Origin: JBOHWJ01 sp050736615
Lineage (GTDB): Bacteria; Desulfobacterota; Binatia; Binatales; Binataceae
Length of the DNA: 22,701 bases
NCBI GenBank assembly: GCA_050736615.1
Contig: JBOHWL010000083.1
Location: 1 to 22,701 of the forward strand
Direction of reading: 5' to 3'
Under the pieces are notes generated by a model. It worked only from the letters and a program-made list of their open reading frames with translations. It had not been told where the DNA came from and searched no databases. Within the stretch, counting starts at the first letter, position 1, and each line of letters opens with the position of its first letter. A program made the position numbers and the translations under genes. Of the stretch, positions 15,690-22,701 are shown one piece after another.

Positions 15690-15920
15690 CTAATCCGCCA
15701 CAATCGACGTGAGACTTCGATTAACTCCTGCCACGCTCTGGATTTTTTGCACCACCAACTCACCCAGAGAGGACACGTCCGCCGCCTCGGCGATCGCGAT
15801 AATATCGTGCGGCCCGGTCACCGCATGCGCCGCCGAGACGCCCCCTATCTGACGCAGCTTGTTGGCCACTTCCTTGGCTTTGCCCGGCGAGGTGTCAATC
15901 AGGATAAAAGCCTTGACCAT
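15690..15920 (-). CDS. Single-domain Lrp/AsnC ligand-binding (RAM) protein
   Basis: 76 residues forming just the effector-binding RAM domain of Lrp/AsnC regulators: MVKAFILIDTSPGKAKEVANKL, GPHDIIAI and a C-terminal strand. It lacks a DNA-binding helix-turn-helix. Such stand-alone domains oligomerise and bind small ligands such as amino acids; their targets are mostly unknown. ATG 15920 has GGAGG upstream; the open frame continues to 16016, but that part is unlike the family. It lies 96 bases after the 3-hydroxyacyl-CoA dehydrogenase gene on the same strand. Confidence 0.85.
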   Translation of the reverse strand: MVKAFILIDTSPGKAKEVANKLRQIGGVSAAHAVTGPHDIIAIAEAADVSSLGELVVQKIQSVAGVNRSLTSIVAD

Positions 15921-16016
15921 TTGCCTCCCTCCGTGTGAAGACTGCGAATCGCGCCGGTGAACCGTCGCGGCATTACGCGCCAGGTGCTTGGCAGGAGCCA
16001 TCCACACGCGGGACAC

Positions 16017-16898
16017 TCAGCGCGGCGGCGGCACCGGATTGCCTTGCGCGTCATAGGTGTAGAAACCGCGCCCGGCCTTGCGTCCTAAATAACCGGCGTC
16101 AACATATTTCTTGAGCAGCGGGCAGGGACGGTATTTGTCATCGCCAAATACGCGATGCATCACCTCCATGATAGCCAGGCAGGTGTCGAGGCCAATCAAA
16201 TCGGCGAGTTCCAGCGGCCCCATCGGCTGGTTGGTGCCCAGCTTCATCGCCGTATCGATATCAGTTACGCCACCCACGCCTTCGTACATCGTATAGATAG
16301 CCTCGTTGATCATCGGCAAAAGAATACGGTTGACAATGAAGCCGGGAAAATCCTCGGCGGTCATCGTGTTCTTTCCCAGCCGTTCCGCCAGCGTCCGCGT
16401 CACCTCGTAAGTCTCCCGGGAGGTCGCCAGTCCCCGAATAATCTCCACCAGACGCATCGCCGGCACCGGGTTCATAAAGTGCATGCCGATGAAACGGTCG
16501 GCGCGGCTGGTCCGCGCGCCCATTCGCGTAATTGAAATCGACGAGGTGTTGGAAGCAAAAATCACCTGCGGCGGGCAAATCCGGTCAAGCTTCTGGAACA
16601 GCGCAATCTTGGCGTCCTCATGCTCAACCACCGCCTCGATGACGAATTCGACTTCGCGCAAATCTTCCAGCCGGGGAGCTGTGTCGATGCGCCGAATCAC
16701 GCGCTCACGCTCCTCGGGCTTGAACCGTCCGCGCTGGATCATACGGTCTAGATTGCGCTCGATGCCTTCGATCCCATGACGGCAAAGATCTTCCGAAACG
16801 TCGTTGAGCATGACGTTAAGCCCAGCTTGGGCGGCGACTTGCGCCACCCCGGCGCCCATCTGTCCGGCGCCGATCACGCCCACAGTGTTAATACTCAT
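16017..16898 (-). CDS. 3-hydroxyacyl-CoA (3-hydroxybutyryl-CoA) dehydrogenase
   Basis: NAD(P)-dependent oxidation of 3-hydroxyacyl-CoA, or reduction of acetoacetyl-CoA in the reverse direction. 293 residues, close to the usual 280-290 of the stand-alone (Hbd/PaaH) type. The Rossmann loop is VGVIGAGQMGAGVA at the N-terminus. ASNTSSISI and the catalytic His in FIGMHFMNPVPAM are present, as is DFPGFIVNRIL. The C-terminal helical domain ends in GYLGRKAGRGFYTYD. GGAGA precedes ATG 16898. With the thiolase at 12109-13272 it suggests fatty-acid or related CoA-ester metabolism, but the two genes are not in one operon. Confidence 0.93.
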   Translation of the reverse strand: MSINTVGVIGAGQMGAGVAQVAAQAGLNVMLNDVSEDLCRHGIEGIERNLDRMIQRGRFKPEERERVIRRIDTAPRLEDLREVEFVIEAVVEHEDAKIALFQKLDRICPPQVIFASNTSSISITRMGARTSRADRFIGMHFMNPVPAMRLVEIIRGLATSRETYEVTRTLAERLGKNTMTAEDFPGFIVNRILLPMINEAIYTMYEGVGGVTDIDTAMKLGTNQPMGPLELADLIGLDTCLAIMEVMHRVFGDDKYRPCPLLKKYVDAGYLGRKAGRGFYTYDAQGNPVPPPR

Positions 16899-17227
16899 CC
16901 GTTGTCTCCGGTTTTAGATGCCTTGGTCGGCTGCGCTTTGTCCCGTCTGATGCACTTCGTTTCGCGGGCGTGCTCGCTTTGCTCAAGGAATCCCCGCACA
17001 GTCGGATTTCGCTCCGCACAAGGGGTGATTCTGTCAATCTGAGAGTGTGTAAAGATTTTGTTCTTCTGTCATTCCGAGCACAGCAAGAAATCCCGGATCT
17101 TTCTGCTTTTCCTCTGTTTTTTCGGGATTCTTCACTTCCTGAAACGCACCTCGTAGCTTGCTCCGTCTACGGCTACGCTAATAGCGAACTCCGTTCAGAA
17201 TGACAAAAAAGGCTTGTACAGGTTCCC
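16899..17227. other. Intergenic region largely made of repeat DNA
   Basis: About 330 bases without a supported gene. The right 140 bases are the MITE-like element described separately. The left part holds GC-rich sequence resembling intergenic repeat debris (GCTTTGCTC, TTCGCTCCGCAC). Short open frames here do not resemble proteins. Confidence 0.5.
17067..17205. repeat. MITE-like element with terminal inverted repeats
   Basis: A 139-base segment opening TGTCATTCCGA (17067-17077) and closing TCAGAATGACA (17195-17205), inverted repeats matching at 10 of 11 bases. The interior is less GC-rich than its surroundings in part (runs of T and TTTTCCTC). Short intergenic elements with TGTCATTC ends are common as dispersed families in several bacterial phyla. 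No transposase is encoded. Confidence 0.55.
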
Positions 17228-17539
17228 TTAGTGGCCCATCCCGAGACGCACTCGCCGAACGTCCTCCGGCGATTGCCGGCCCGGCATGCCCAGATGACGC
17301 ATCAGCACGTTGGTCATGTTCGAGGTCAGGCGGTCGCGGATCGTCGGCTTTTCGTCTAATTCCGCGTCGAGCACGCGGGCGACCTGATCGCGCGTCAGAC
17401 CCTCGGAAGCAAAAATATCGACCAGCCCGGCCAATCCCACTTCACCGCCGACCCGCTCCACGATCGCGATAACGCGGCCGCATACCGTGCATACACGACG
17501 CGTCAAGCCAGCTCTTTCTCGACAAAAGACACAACGCAT
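17228..17539 (-). CDS. Small protein with two CxxC pairs, function unknown
   Basis: 103 residues. The N-terminus is a putative zinc ribbon with Cys3, Cys6, Cys17 and Cys20 (CVFC, CTVC). The rest is helical and charged: a segment about GLVDIFASEGLTRDQVARVL, then RDRLTSNMTNVLMRHLGMPG. I do not recognise the family. AGGG lies 7 bases before ATG 17539. The gene is divergent from the iron permease. Codon use looks like the neighbours, and the cysteine spacing supports a real protein. Confidence 0.65.
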   Translation of the reverse strand: MRCVFCRERAGLTRRVCTVCGRVIAIVERVGGEVGLAGLVDIFASEGLTRDQVARVLDAELDEKPTIRDRLTSNMTNVLMRHLGMPGRQSPEDVRRVRLGMGH

Positions 17540-17585
17540 CGACGACCCTGATGATCCCGGTCAGTACGGTAACCGTCCTAAATAA

Positions 17586-17622
17586 TGATGAAGCGGGGAC
17601 GCCATTACGGCCCGCTTCATCA
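17586..17622. repeat. 12 bp perfect inverted repeat
   Basis: TGATGAAGCGGG (17586-17597) and CCCGCTTCATCA (17611-17622) with a 13-base spacer. On the minus strand it is followed by ATTATTTAG, which is only moderately T-rich. It could be a weak terminator, a palindromic repeat or a protein-binding site between two divergent genes. Confidence 0.6.
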
Positions 17623-17703
17623 CGAAGCTACACCCGAGCATGCACAGCGGCAAGGCCGGATCACGGCCGATCGCGCGGGAAAACGACGGTTCGTCGGGTG
17701 CGC

Positions 17704-17732
17704 TTGACAGCGATCGCAGGCCCTACTAGCCT
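17704..17732 (+). promoter_or_regulatory. Candidate promoter of the iron permease gene
   Basis: A perfect TTGACA (17704-17709), then 17 bases and TAGCCT (17727-17732), a weak -10 (3 of 6). The predicted transcription start would fall inside the Fur box. Confidence 0.4.
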
Positions 17733-17739
17733 GCCGAAT

Positions 17740-17754
17740 TGAGAATCATTATCA
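17740..17754 (+). promoter_or_regulatory. Fur box upstream of the FTR1 gene
   Basis: TGAGAATCATTATCA matches the 7-1-7 Fur operator TGATAATNATTATCA at all but one position. It lies 83 bases before the ATG of the iron permease and just after the candidate -10, so iron-loaded Fur would block transcription. Confidence 0.8.
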
Positions 17755-17836
17755 ATAGCATGGGATATGAGAGGCGCGGCGTTGACCGACTGCTAGACGC
17801 GAGAGCACCTCATCGCAATCGTCACGGGTCTTGCCG

Positions 17837-18679
17837 ATGAACACCACTTCGACCGTCCTCCCCTACTTTCTCTATTCCAGCGGAATTCTCTTCCGTGAAG
17901 GCTGCGAGGCGCTGCTGGTGATAATCGCGCTCGTCGCCGGTACGCGCGAGGCGGGACAGAGCAATCGTGCGCGCGACATTTACGTCGGCGCGTTTGCCGC
18001 GGTCGTGCTCAGCATCATATTGGCATGGGCGGTCAATCATGTAATTGGCGATAATACCAGCGATACGCTCGAGGGGGTGTTTCAGCTCTTTGCCGCCGCC
18101 ACGCTCTTTTACGTAAGTTCATGGATCACATCAAAAAGCCAGGCCGACCATTGGAACAAGTTCATTCGTTCCCGGGTTGAAGCCGCCGCGCGCAGCCGCG
18201 GACCGTCGATCGCGCTCGGGCTCACGGCGTTTCTGGCCGTGATGCGCGAGGGCGCCGAGACCATCGTGTTTTTTCAGGCGCTCGCCGCCGGGGCCACGCA
18301 AGGCGCGGAACATCACGCGGTGATGGCGGGAGTGGCGGCTGGAGCGGTCGCGTTGGCGATCACGTTTTTTCTCCTGAATCGGCTGGCGTTTAAACTTCCC
18401 ATCCGGCCGTTCTTTTCCGTCACCTCGGTGCTGCTCTACGCGCTGGCGGTGATTTTCGTGGGCCAAGGCATCGCGAGTTTGCAGGAATCGGGATGGATTG
18501 CGGCAAGCTTCGTCAGTCATGTGCCGACCATCATGGTGCTGGGAGTTTTTCCAACGGTACAAACGCTGCTGGCGCAAGGCATTTTGTTGTTGCTCGCACT
18601 GGCGGCGGTCTTTATGCCCGTGGCTCGCCGGACCCGGCAAGCGGCTGCGAACCCATCCCCACAACCGCGCACCACCTAG
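17837..18679 (+). CDS. FTR1-family iron permease
   Basis: 280-residue inner-membrane protein predicted to import iron, as in EfeU/FTR1. Two REXXE iron-binding motifs are present: REGCE at 20-24 and REGAE at 137-141, each at the start of a hydrophobic helix. Around seven transmembrane segments are visible, including 47-69, 82-96, 126-150 and several near the C-terminus. ATG 17837 is chosen because CGGG lies 8 bases upstream; TTG 17831 would be too close to it. The Fur box at 17740-17754 indicates iron repression. No EfeO or EfeB partner is next to it, so it may work alone or with partners elsewhere. Confidence 0.92.
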   Translation: MNTTSTVLPYFLYSSGILFREGCEALLVIIALVAGTREAGQSNRARDIYVGAFAAVVLSIILAWAVNHVIGDNTSDTLEGVFQLFAAATLFYVSSWITSKSQADHWNKFIRSRVEAAARSRGPSIALGLTAFLAVMREGAETIVFFQALAAGATQGAEHHAVMAGVAAGAVALAITFFLLNRLAFKLPIRPFFSVTSVLLYALAVIFVGQGIASLQESGWIAASFVSHVPTIMVLGVFPTVQTLLAQGILLLLALAAVFMPVARRTRQAAANPSPQPRTT

Positions 18680-18704
18680 AACATCGGATCGTTTGATCCG
18701 CCGT

Positions 18705-18733
18705 CGCGCCGGTTTTGATGATCAACCGGCGCG
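18705..18733. terminator. 10 bp hairpin between convergent genes
   Basis: CGCGCCGGTT (18705-18714) pairs perfectly with AACCGGCGCG (18724-18733) around a 9-base loop. It lies 26 bases after the FTR1 stop, opposite the uppP end. There is no T-run on the plus strand, so it is a possible non-canonical terminator or RNA 3'-end stabiliser. Confidence 0.45.
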
Positions 18734-18798
18734 TCAGCTTGTCCTCGCGCGCAAATTCGATTTCGAAGGATTTCAGTCAGGAAACCTGGGCGCCGGGA

Positions 18799-19659
18799 TC
18801 ATCCGTGCAGCAGCCCCAGGCTCACCAAGCCGAAAATCAAACAATAGATGGCGAAGGGCGTGAGCGTTCGGGTTTTGAAATAACTGGTGAGGAATTTGAC
18901 GGAAAAATAGGCGGAGATGGCGGCGCAGCCCGCGCCCAGCATCGCGGCCTCAATCGCCCGCGCGTCCCTGGAGGCGATCAACACCGGCAGCTTGAGCGCG
19001 GCGGCCGCTCCTATTATCGGGGTAGCCAGCAAGAAGGAAAATCGCAGCGCGTCTTCATGCGCCAAGCCGACCAGCAGCCCTCCCGCGATGGTCGAGCCGG
19101 TCCGTGAGAATCCGGGGAGCAGCGCGAGCACCTGCATCACGCCAACTTTTGCCGATTGCCACCATGAAACTTCGGTGGCGAGCCGCTGATCGGCGTCGGC
19201 GCTGATGCACTCCAGGTGCCTGGCCCTGATGCGCAATAATTCCGCCAGGTAGAGCAGCACTCCATTCAATGCCAGAAAAGCCGCGACATAGGAGGGCCAG
19301 GTGAAAATTCGCTCGAGCTGCTTTTCCAGCCCCAGTCCGATTATCCCGGCCGGCACCGTGCCGACCACGAGCAGCCATCCGAGTCGAGCGTCCGGATCCG
19401 CGGCCAGGCTGCGGTACCAAATCGATCTCAGCGTGCCGCGGATAATGCGGACCCAATCATTCCAGTAAAGGAAGAACAGCACCGTGGCTGTAGCGAAATG
19501 GGTGGCGACCAGAAAGGTCAAAAAATAATCCGCGTTGCGATCAATCTTCCAGTTCAGCAACGACGGCAAAATAATGCTGTGCCCAAGGCTGGAGATCGGA
19601 AAGAGTTCCGAGACTCCTTGTAAAATTCCGAGAATGATTGCTTGTAGAAAAGAGAGCAT
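18799..19659 (-). CDS. uppP: Undecaprenyl-diphosphatase UppP (BacA)
   Basis: Integral membrane enzyme that dephosphorylates undecaprenyl diphosphate, recycling the lipid carrier for peptidoglycan and other envelope polymers; extra copies give bacitracin resistance. 286 residues, mostly transmembrane helices. The two active-site motifs are QGVSELFPISSLGH at 14-27 (Glu18, His27) and PGFSRTGST at 182-190 (Arg186). ATG 19659 gives the usual N-terminus, though no strong ribosome site is seen. It is convergent with the FTR1 gene. Confidence 0.95.
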   Translation of the reverse strand: MLSFLQAIILGILQGVSELFPISSLGHSIILPSLLNWKIDRNADYFLTFLVATHFATATVLFFLYWNDWVRIIRGTLRSIWYRSLAADPDARLGWLLVVGTVPAGIIGLGLEKQLERIFTWPSYVAAFLALNGVLLYLAELLRIRARHLECISADADQRLATEVSWWQSAKVGVMQVLALLPGFSRTGSTIAGGLLVGLAHEDALRFSFLLATPIIGAAAALKLPVLIASRDARAIEAAMLGAGCAAISAYFSVKFLTSYFKTRTLTPFAIYCLIFGLVSLGLLHG

Positions 19660-20041
19660 GTGCTTGGTTTGTGCGACCGTCCGGCGCCGCGCTCACGGCG
19701 TGAAGCTTTAAGGTTGAGAATCTGAACAATGTGACGTTGTGGCGCCGAAATTTAGTGAAAATCCAGCAAGGCCTCACGCGGCATCACGGCGCCTTTTGGT
19801 CTCTCCTCTCATGAGCGAGTCATCCCCGCAAATGTGAACAACGCGCACGCGCGGATCAACCAGTTAATGAATAAGTAATTCAGATGTGGACAAGATGCGT
19901 GACAAAACGAACAGATGCGCCAGTTGCTTTCTCCTGGCCGGTGCGGCTCTTGTCATAATGGCGCCAAACCGTTAAGCGAAACCGTCGGTCGGTATTCATC
20001 GTGAGATGCGGTCGATGCCAATTGTCTACGATCTTACAAGT
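19660..20041. other. Intergenic region between uppP and the helicase gene
   Basis: About 380 bases with no supported gene, tRNA or clear terminator. It is more AT-rich than the left part of the window from about 19850 on. It marks the change from housekeeping genes to the helicase gene, whose base composition also looks lower in GC by eye. No attachment-site-like direct repeat was recognised. Confidence 0.45.
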
Positions 20042-22701
20042 TCAGATAGGTCGTGGTGGTTTGCCGTTCGCTTTTTCAACCTTGATAACCGTCCATCGCA
20101 TTGCCTTGCCGTTGAGCTTGAATTCGACTTCTTCGTCTTCTCGAGCGCCGAGTAGCGCTGCACCCGCCGTTTGTGACGCCGATACGAAGCCAAGCTCGGG
20201 CTCATCCCGATTCACCGTTACCGTTACGACATGAATGCGGCTTTCGCCGTCCTGGACCTGAACCCGGTCGCCAATCGCTACCGCATCGTCCGGTGCTTGG
20301 GAGCCTGGGGCGGGCGATCCAACAGTTATGTCATCATCATTTACCCGAGACTCTTCAGGCGGCGTGTCGTAGTCCCGCTTATCGGAAATGGTGCGGAACT
20401 CAGTCCAGACACTCGGCATCTCCGCGGCACCGATGGGCCCGATCTTCATCGCCGTGAGACTACGTACAAGGTCATCCATGCAGACATCGGGATCGAGACG
20501 GAAGCTCGACCCCCAGCATCGCCAGAATCGCCAACCGACCCGTTCCATCACTCGTTGCCGTGCCAAGTCTTCCTCCCAGCGTTCGGGGCCGTGGTATCGG
20601 TCTCCATCAAGTTCTATGGCCAGACGACGATCGTCATGGCCCTCGACCACGAGATCGATGGAATATGGACCGACTTTGACTTGCGGGCGGACTCGATATC
20701 CAAGCCCAAGCAGCCGCGTAAATACGTCGCGCTCGAACTTGGACTGGCAGAGTTCGGCTAGGTCGCTTGACGATGTACTCCGGCTGTCAGTTGGATTCTT
20801 AAAATGCCGCAGGACTTTGGCCTTGAGATCGTCCGGCTTTAGCATCTCCTCCGTGACGGAATGGAACAGGTATTCACGGTCACGAGCGCGCGATAATGCG
20901 ACGTTGAAGCGTTGTTGGAATGGGAGAGCAGTTTTTGACTTAAATGTCTCGGGACATTCCACCATGCTGAGCAGCATGATGTCCTTTTCCTTGCCCTGAA
21001 ATACGGCTGAGTCTCCGCAGTCGATATCGTGCCGAAGATAGGCGTCTTCACCGATACACTTCAGTAACATCTCTTGAATTAGTTGTGCCTGCTTTGCGCC
21101 GATCAGCGAAATAACCCCGATGCTTCGCTTAGCCATCGCAGGGTCGGCGACAATTCGAGCGACCTCTTCAACGATCGCTTCGGCTTCCGCATGATTCCGA
21201 TTGGATTTGTCACGGCGGCCATGCGGCACGTAGATATCGATCAGCGGTGGTGAGAGACGCTCGGATGCCTTGGGCAGCCGCACCGGCACAATTTCGTCAG
21301 CATAGAACTGAAAACTGAAGCGAATGATGGGTTCGACGCATCTGAAGTGTTCCTTCAGCATGATTCTTCTACCGGGATAACAAGCCAACGCAAGCTCATA
21401 TAATGAGTTCCCCGGCAACATGAGCGAGCCGAAGGGCTGCCCGTCCAGATAATTCACGCGCAACGCGCGCAACTTCTGCTCTTCAATAAAGCCGGCCATC
21501 GGGCTTACTTGTTTGTCATCTCCGACGACCAGAATTTTTTGTCCGCGCAGCAGCGCCGGCAGCGCGAAGATATCGGACTGCGACGCTTCATCGAAGATAA
21601 CCAGATCGAAGGAGCCCAGCGCCGCAGGGAGGTTTTCGGAAATCCGCCAGGTTGGCATGATCCAGCAAGGGACGGCTGCATAAGCTACTTGCATTGCGTC
21701 GCGCGCGTCCCTACGCAACCGCGAGGCGCTTTTACCAGTTCCCGCACCGAGCCTGCGGGTTGCGGTGAGGAACATCTGTAAGGCGGCGGCAACCCGTTGA
21801 GTTATACGGGCTTTCAGCGTCAGGAGCGTTCGCATCCTGACGGCGTCCTGAAAGAGTTGCCGAGTTTGCTCTTCCGCGACGCGTCTGTGTTCGTCAAGTT
21901 CGAGCAGGCGGTCGCGGCCGTCGATTGATTGCAAATAGGTATATGCACAGGACCACCTCCATGCTTCGCGCCAATCGTCCGGCGTCCATGGATCATCAAT
22001 CCCCGCCACGGGACGTGTGCGCAGATTCTCGGCCCATACCGCCGCACCGGAGCGAGCGACGCTCTCCGCTACGCGGGCGACTGTTCGCAAATGAGACTGT
22101 AGCGCCCTAACCCGTTCGAGTTCGCGTAAATGAGCACTCCAAGTCGCAGTGATCTTGCTGGCTGACAAATCGGGACTACCGACGGATGTTGACAAGAATT
22201 CTTTTATTTTCCGTGAAATATTCCCGCTACAATCTGAGAGCTTATCGGCGGCGGTTCGGAGACTGACGCGGGCACCTTCAAGCCTGTACCGCGAAATTTC
22301 GCTCCGTATCGACGTGGCGGCATTCTTTGCTCGATCCGGATCGCAGACGATGTCCAGGGGATCGACGCCGTGGGAAAAAAGCCGCCTTACTTCCGCCTGA
22401 ATCATCGGCACATGTGCGCGGACCGCTGTAGCAACAACATCAACCTTTTCGAGACAGGAATGAATTGTCCTGGCGGCATCCATCGGCCGTTCAGGGATTG
22501 TCGGTAAGGAAAACTCGCCGGCTAGCGCGCGCCACCTAGCCATGCCGGCGGCAATCTCAGCATGCCAGCCGAGCACTTCTACAATCTTTGCCCACTGCTC
22601 AGATCCTTCAGGAGTCTTGTCGAGGATGCGGATTGTGGCAAATGCCGTGCGGACTTCGGATTTACCAAAGGACACCAGACCGAAGGGTCTCTGTCCTGAC
22701 G
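20042..22701 (-). CDS. SF1 helicase with C-terminal Vsr-like nuclease and GreA-like domain (N-terminus beyond window)
   Basis: The frame stays open to the right edge, so the N-terminus is missing; residue numbers here count from GTG 22675. Residues about 60-330 are helical. Helicase motif II is DEAS at 362-365, motif III GDDKQVSP at 385-392, a motif IV-like FRC region at 444-446, motif V QGKEKDIMLL at 560-569 and motif VI RFNVALSRARDR at 589-600, as in UPF1-like SF1 enzymes. Residues 645-730 are a PD-(D/E)XK, Vsr/DUF559-like nuclease: Glu648, Asp674 and Glu688-X-Asp690, then QRVMERVGWRFWRCW. Residues about 797-868 resemble the GreA C-terminal domain. The Walker A motif should lie upstream, outside the window. 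Helicase-Vsr fusions of this kind are known as anti-phage proteins; defence is inferred, not shown. Confidence 0.88.
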   Translation of the reverse strand, partial: SGQRPFGLVSFGKSEVRTAFATIRILDKTPEGSEQWAKIVEVLGWHAEIAAGMARWRALAGEFSLPTIPERPMDAARTIHSCLEKVDVVATAVRAHVPMIQAEVRRLFSHGVDPLDIVCDPDRAKNAATSIRSEISRYRLEGARVSLRTAADKLSDCSGNISRKIKEFLSTSVGSPDLSASKITATWSAHLRELERVRALQSHLRTVARVAESVARSGAAVWAENLRTRPVAGIDDPWTPDDWREAWRWSCAYTYLQSIDGRDRLLELDEHRRVAEEQTRQLFQDAVRMRTLLTLKARITQRVAAALQMFLTATRRLGAGTGKSASRLRRDARDAMQVAYAAVPCWIMPTWRISENLPAALGSFDLVIFDEASQSDIFALPALLRGQKILVVGDDKQVSPMAGFIEEQKLRALRVNYLDGQPFGSLMLPGNSLYELALACYPGRRIMLKEHFRCVEPIIRFSFQFYADEIVPVRLPKASERLSPPLIDIYVPHGRRDKSNRNHAEAEAIVEEVARIVADPAMAKRSIGVISLIGAKQAQLIQEMLLKCIGEDAYLRHDIDCGDSAVFQGKEKDIMLLSMVECPETFKSKTALPFQQRFNVALSRARDREYLFHSVTEEMLKPDDLKAKVLRHFKNPTDSRSTSSSDLAELCQSKFERDVFTRLLGLGYRVRPQVKVGPYSIDLVVEGHDDRRLAIELDGDRYHGPERWEEDLARQRVMERVGWRFWRCWGSSFRLDPDVCMDDLVRSLTAMKIGPIGAAEMPSVWTEFRTISDKRDYDTPPEESRVNDDDITVGSPAPGSQAPDDAVAIGDRVQVQDGESRIHVVTVTVNRDEPELGFVSASQTAGAALLGAREDEEVEFKLNGKAMRWTVIKVEKANGKPPRPI

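Noticed and set aside
21727..21747. Walker-A-like GAGTGKS in the helicase
   Set aside because: It lies only about 45 residues before motif II and within a segment that in relatives is a conserved G-GTGK-x-A-x-x-LRR element, not the P-loop. The true Walker A should lie further upstream, beyond the window.
1..22701. CRISPR array, tRNA or rRNA genes
   Set aside because: No regularly spaced short repeats with unique spacers and no cloverleaf or rRNA-like sequence was recognised. The 64-69 base repeats at 14851-15030 are too few and too diverged for a CRISPR.

Overview
The window reads as a chromosomal segment of a GC-rich, Gram-negative-like bacterium. Supporting signs are a lipobox lipoprotein, a WaaG-like glycosyltransferase, UppP, a Fur-type operator and Shine-Dalgarno-led genes. 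An SCP-x-type thiolase next to a DUF35 protein, a stand-alone 3-hydroxyacyl-CoA dehydrogenase and a zinc-ribbon/DUF3426-like membrane protein would fit a Deltaproteobacteria- or Binatota-like lineage. That taxonomic placement is inference only.

Left part (1-3600, minus strand): a tightly overlapping pyrimidine operon, pyrR > pyrB-pyrI(Zn)-pyrR fusion > pyrC (pyrC runs off the left edge). The leader upstream of pyrR holds a candidate promoter, a hairpin matching the PyrR-binding loop of Gram-positive pyr operons (hexaloop CCGUGA, internal bulge, lower stem) and an intrinsic terminator before the pyrR ribosome-binding site. This looks like a complete PyrR attenuation system. The second gene fuses an aspartate carbamoyltransferase catalytic chain to a PyrI-like zinc domain and a degenerate PyrR-like phosphoribosyltransferase domain. 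Leader and fusion are the most interesting features of the window.

Middle (3600-16900): mostly housekeeping genes. They are a GT4 glycosyltransferase, a zinc-ribbon membrane protein, gcvH, alanine dehydrogenase, a hisS-aspS-lipoprotein cluster, a DUF35 > thiolase pair ending in a strong terminator, a SIMPL-domain protein, greA, a single-domain Lrp/AsnC ligand-binding (RAM) protein and 3-hydroxyacyl-CoA dehydrogenase. The AspRS carries the histidine typical of non-discriminating enzymes.

Right part (16900-22701): intergenic DNA with a MITE-like repeat, a small double-CxxC protein, a Fur-box-controlled FTR1 iron permease, UppP and, after a roughly 380-base non-coding stretch, a large SF1 helicase truncated by the right edge. 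The helicase ends in a PD-(D/E)XK (Vsr/DUF559-like) nuclease domain and a GreA-like C-terminal domain. It is a candidate anti-phage or nucleic-acid-surveillance protein.
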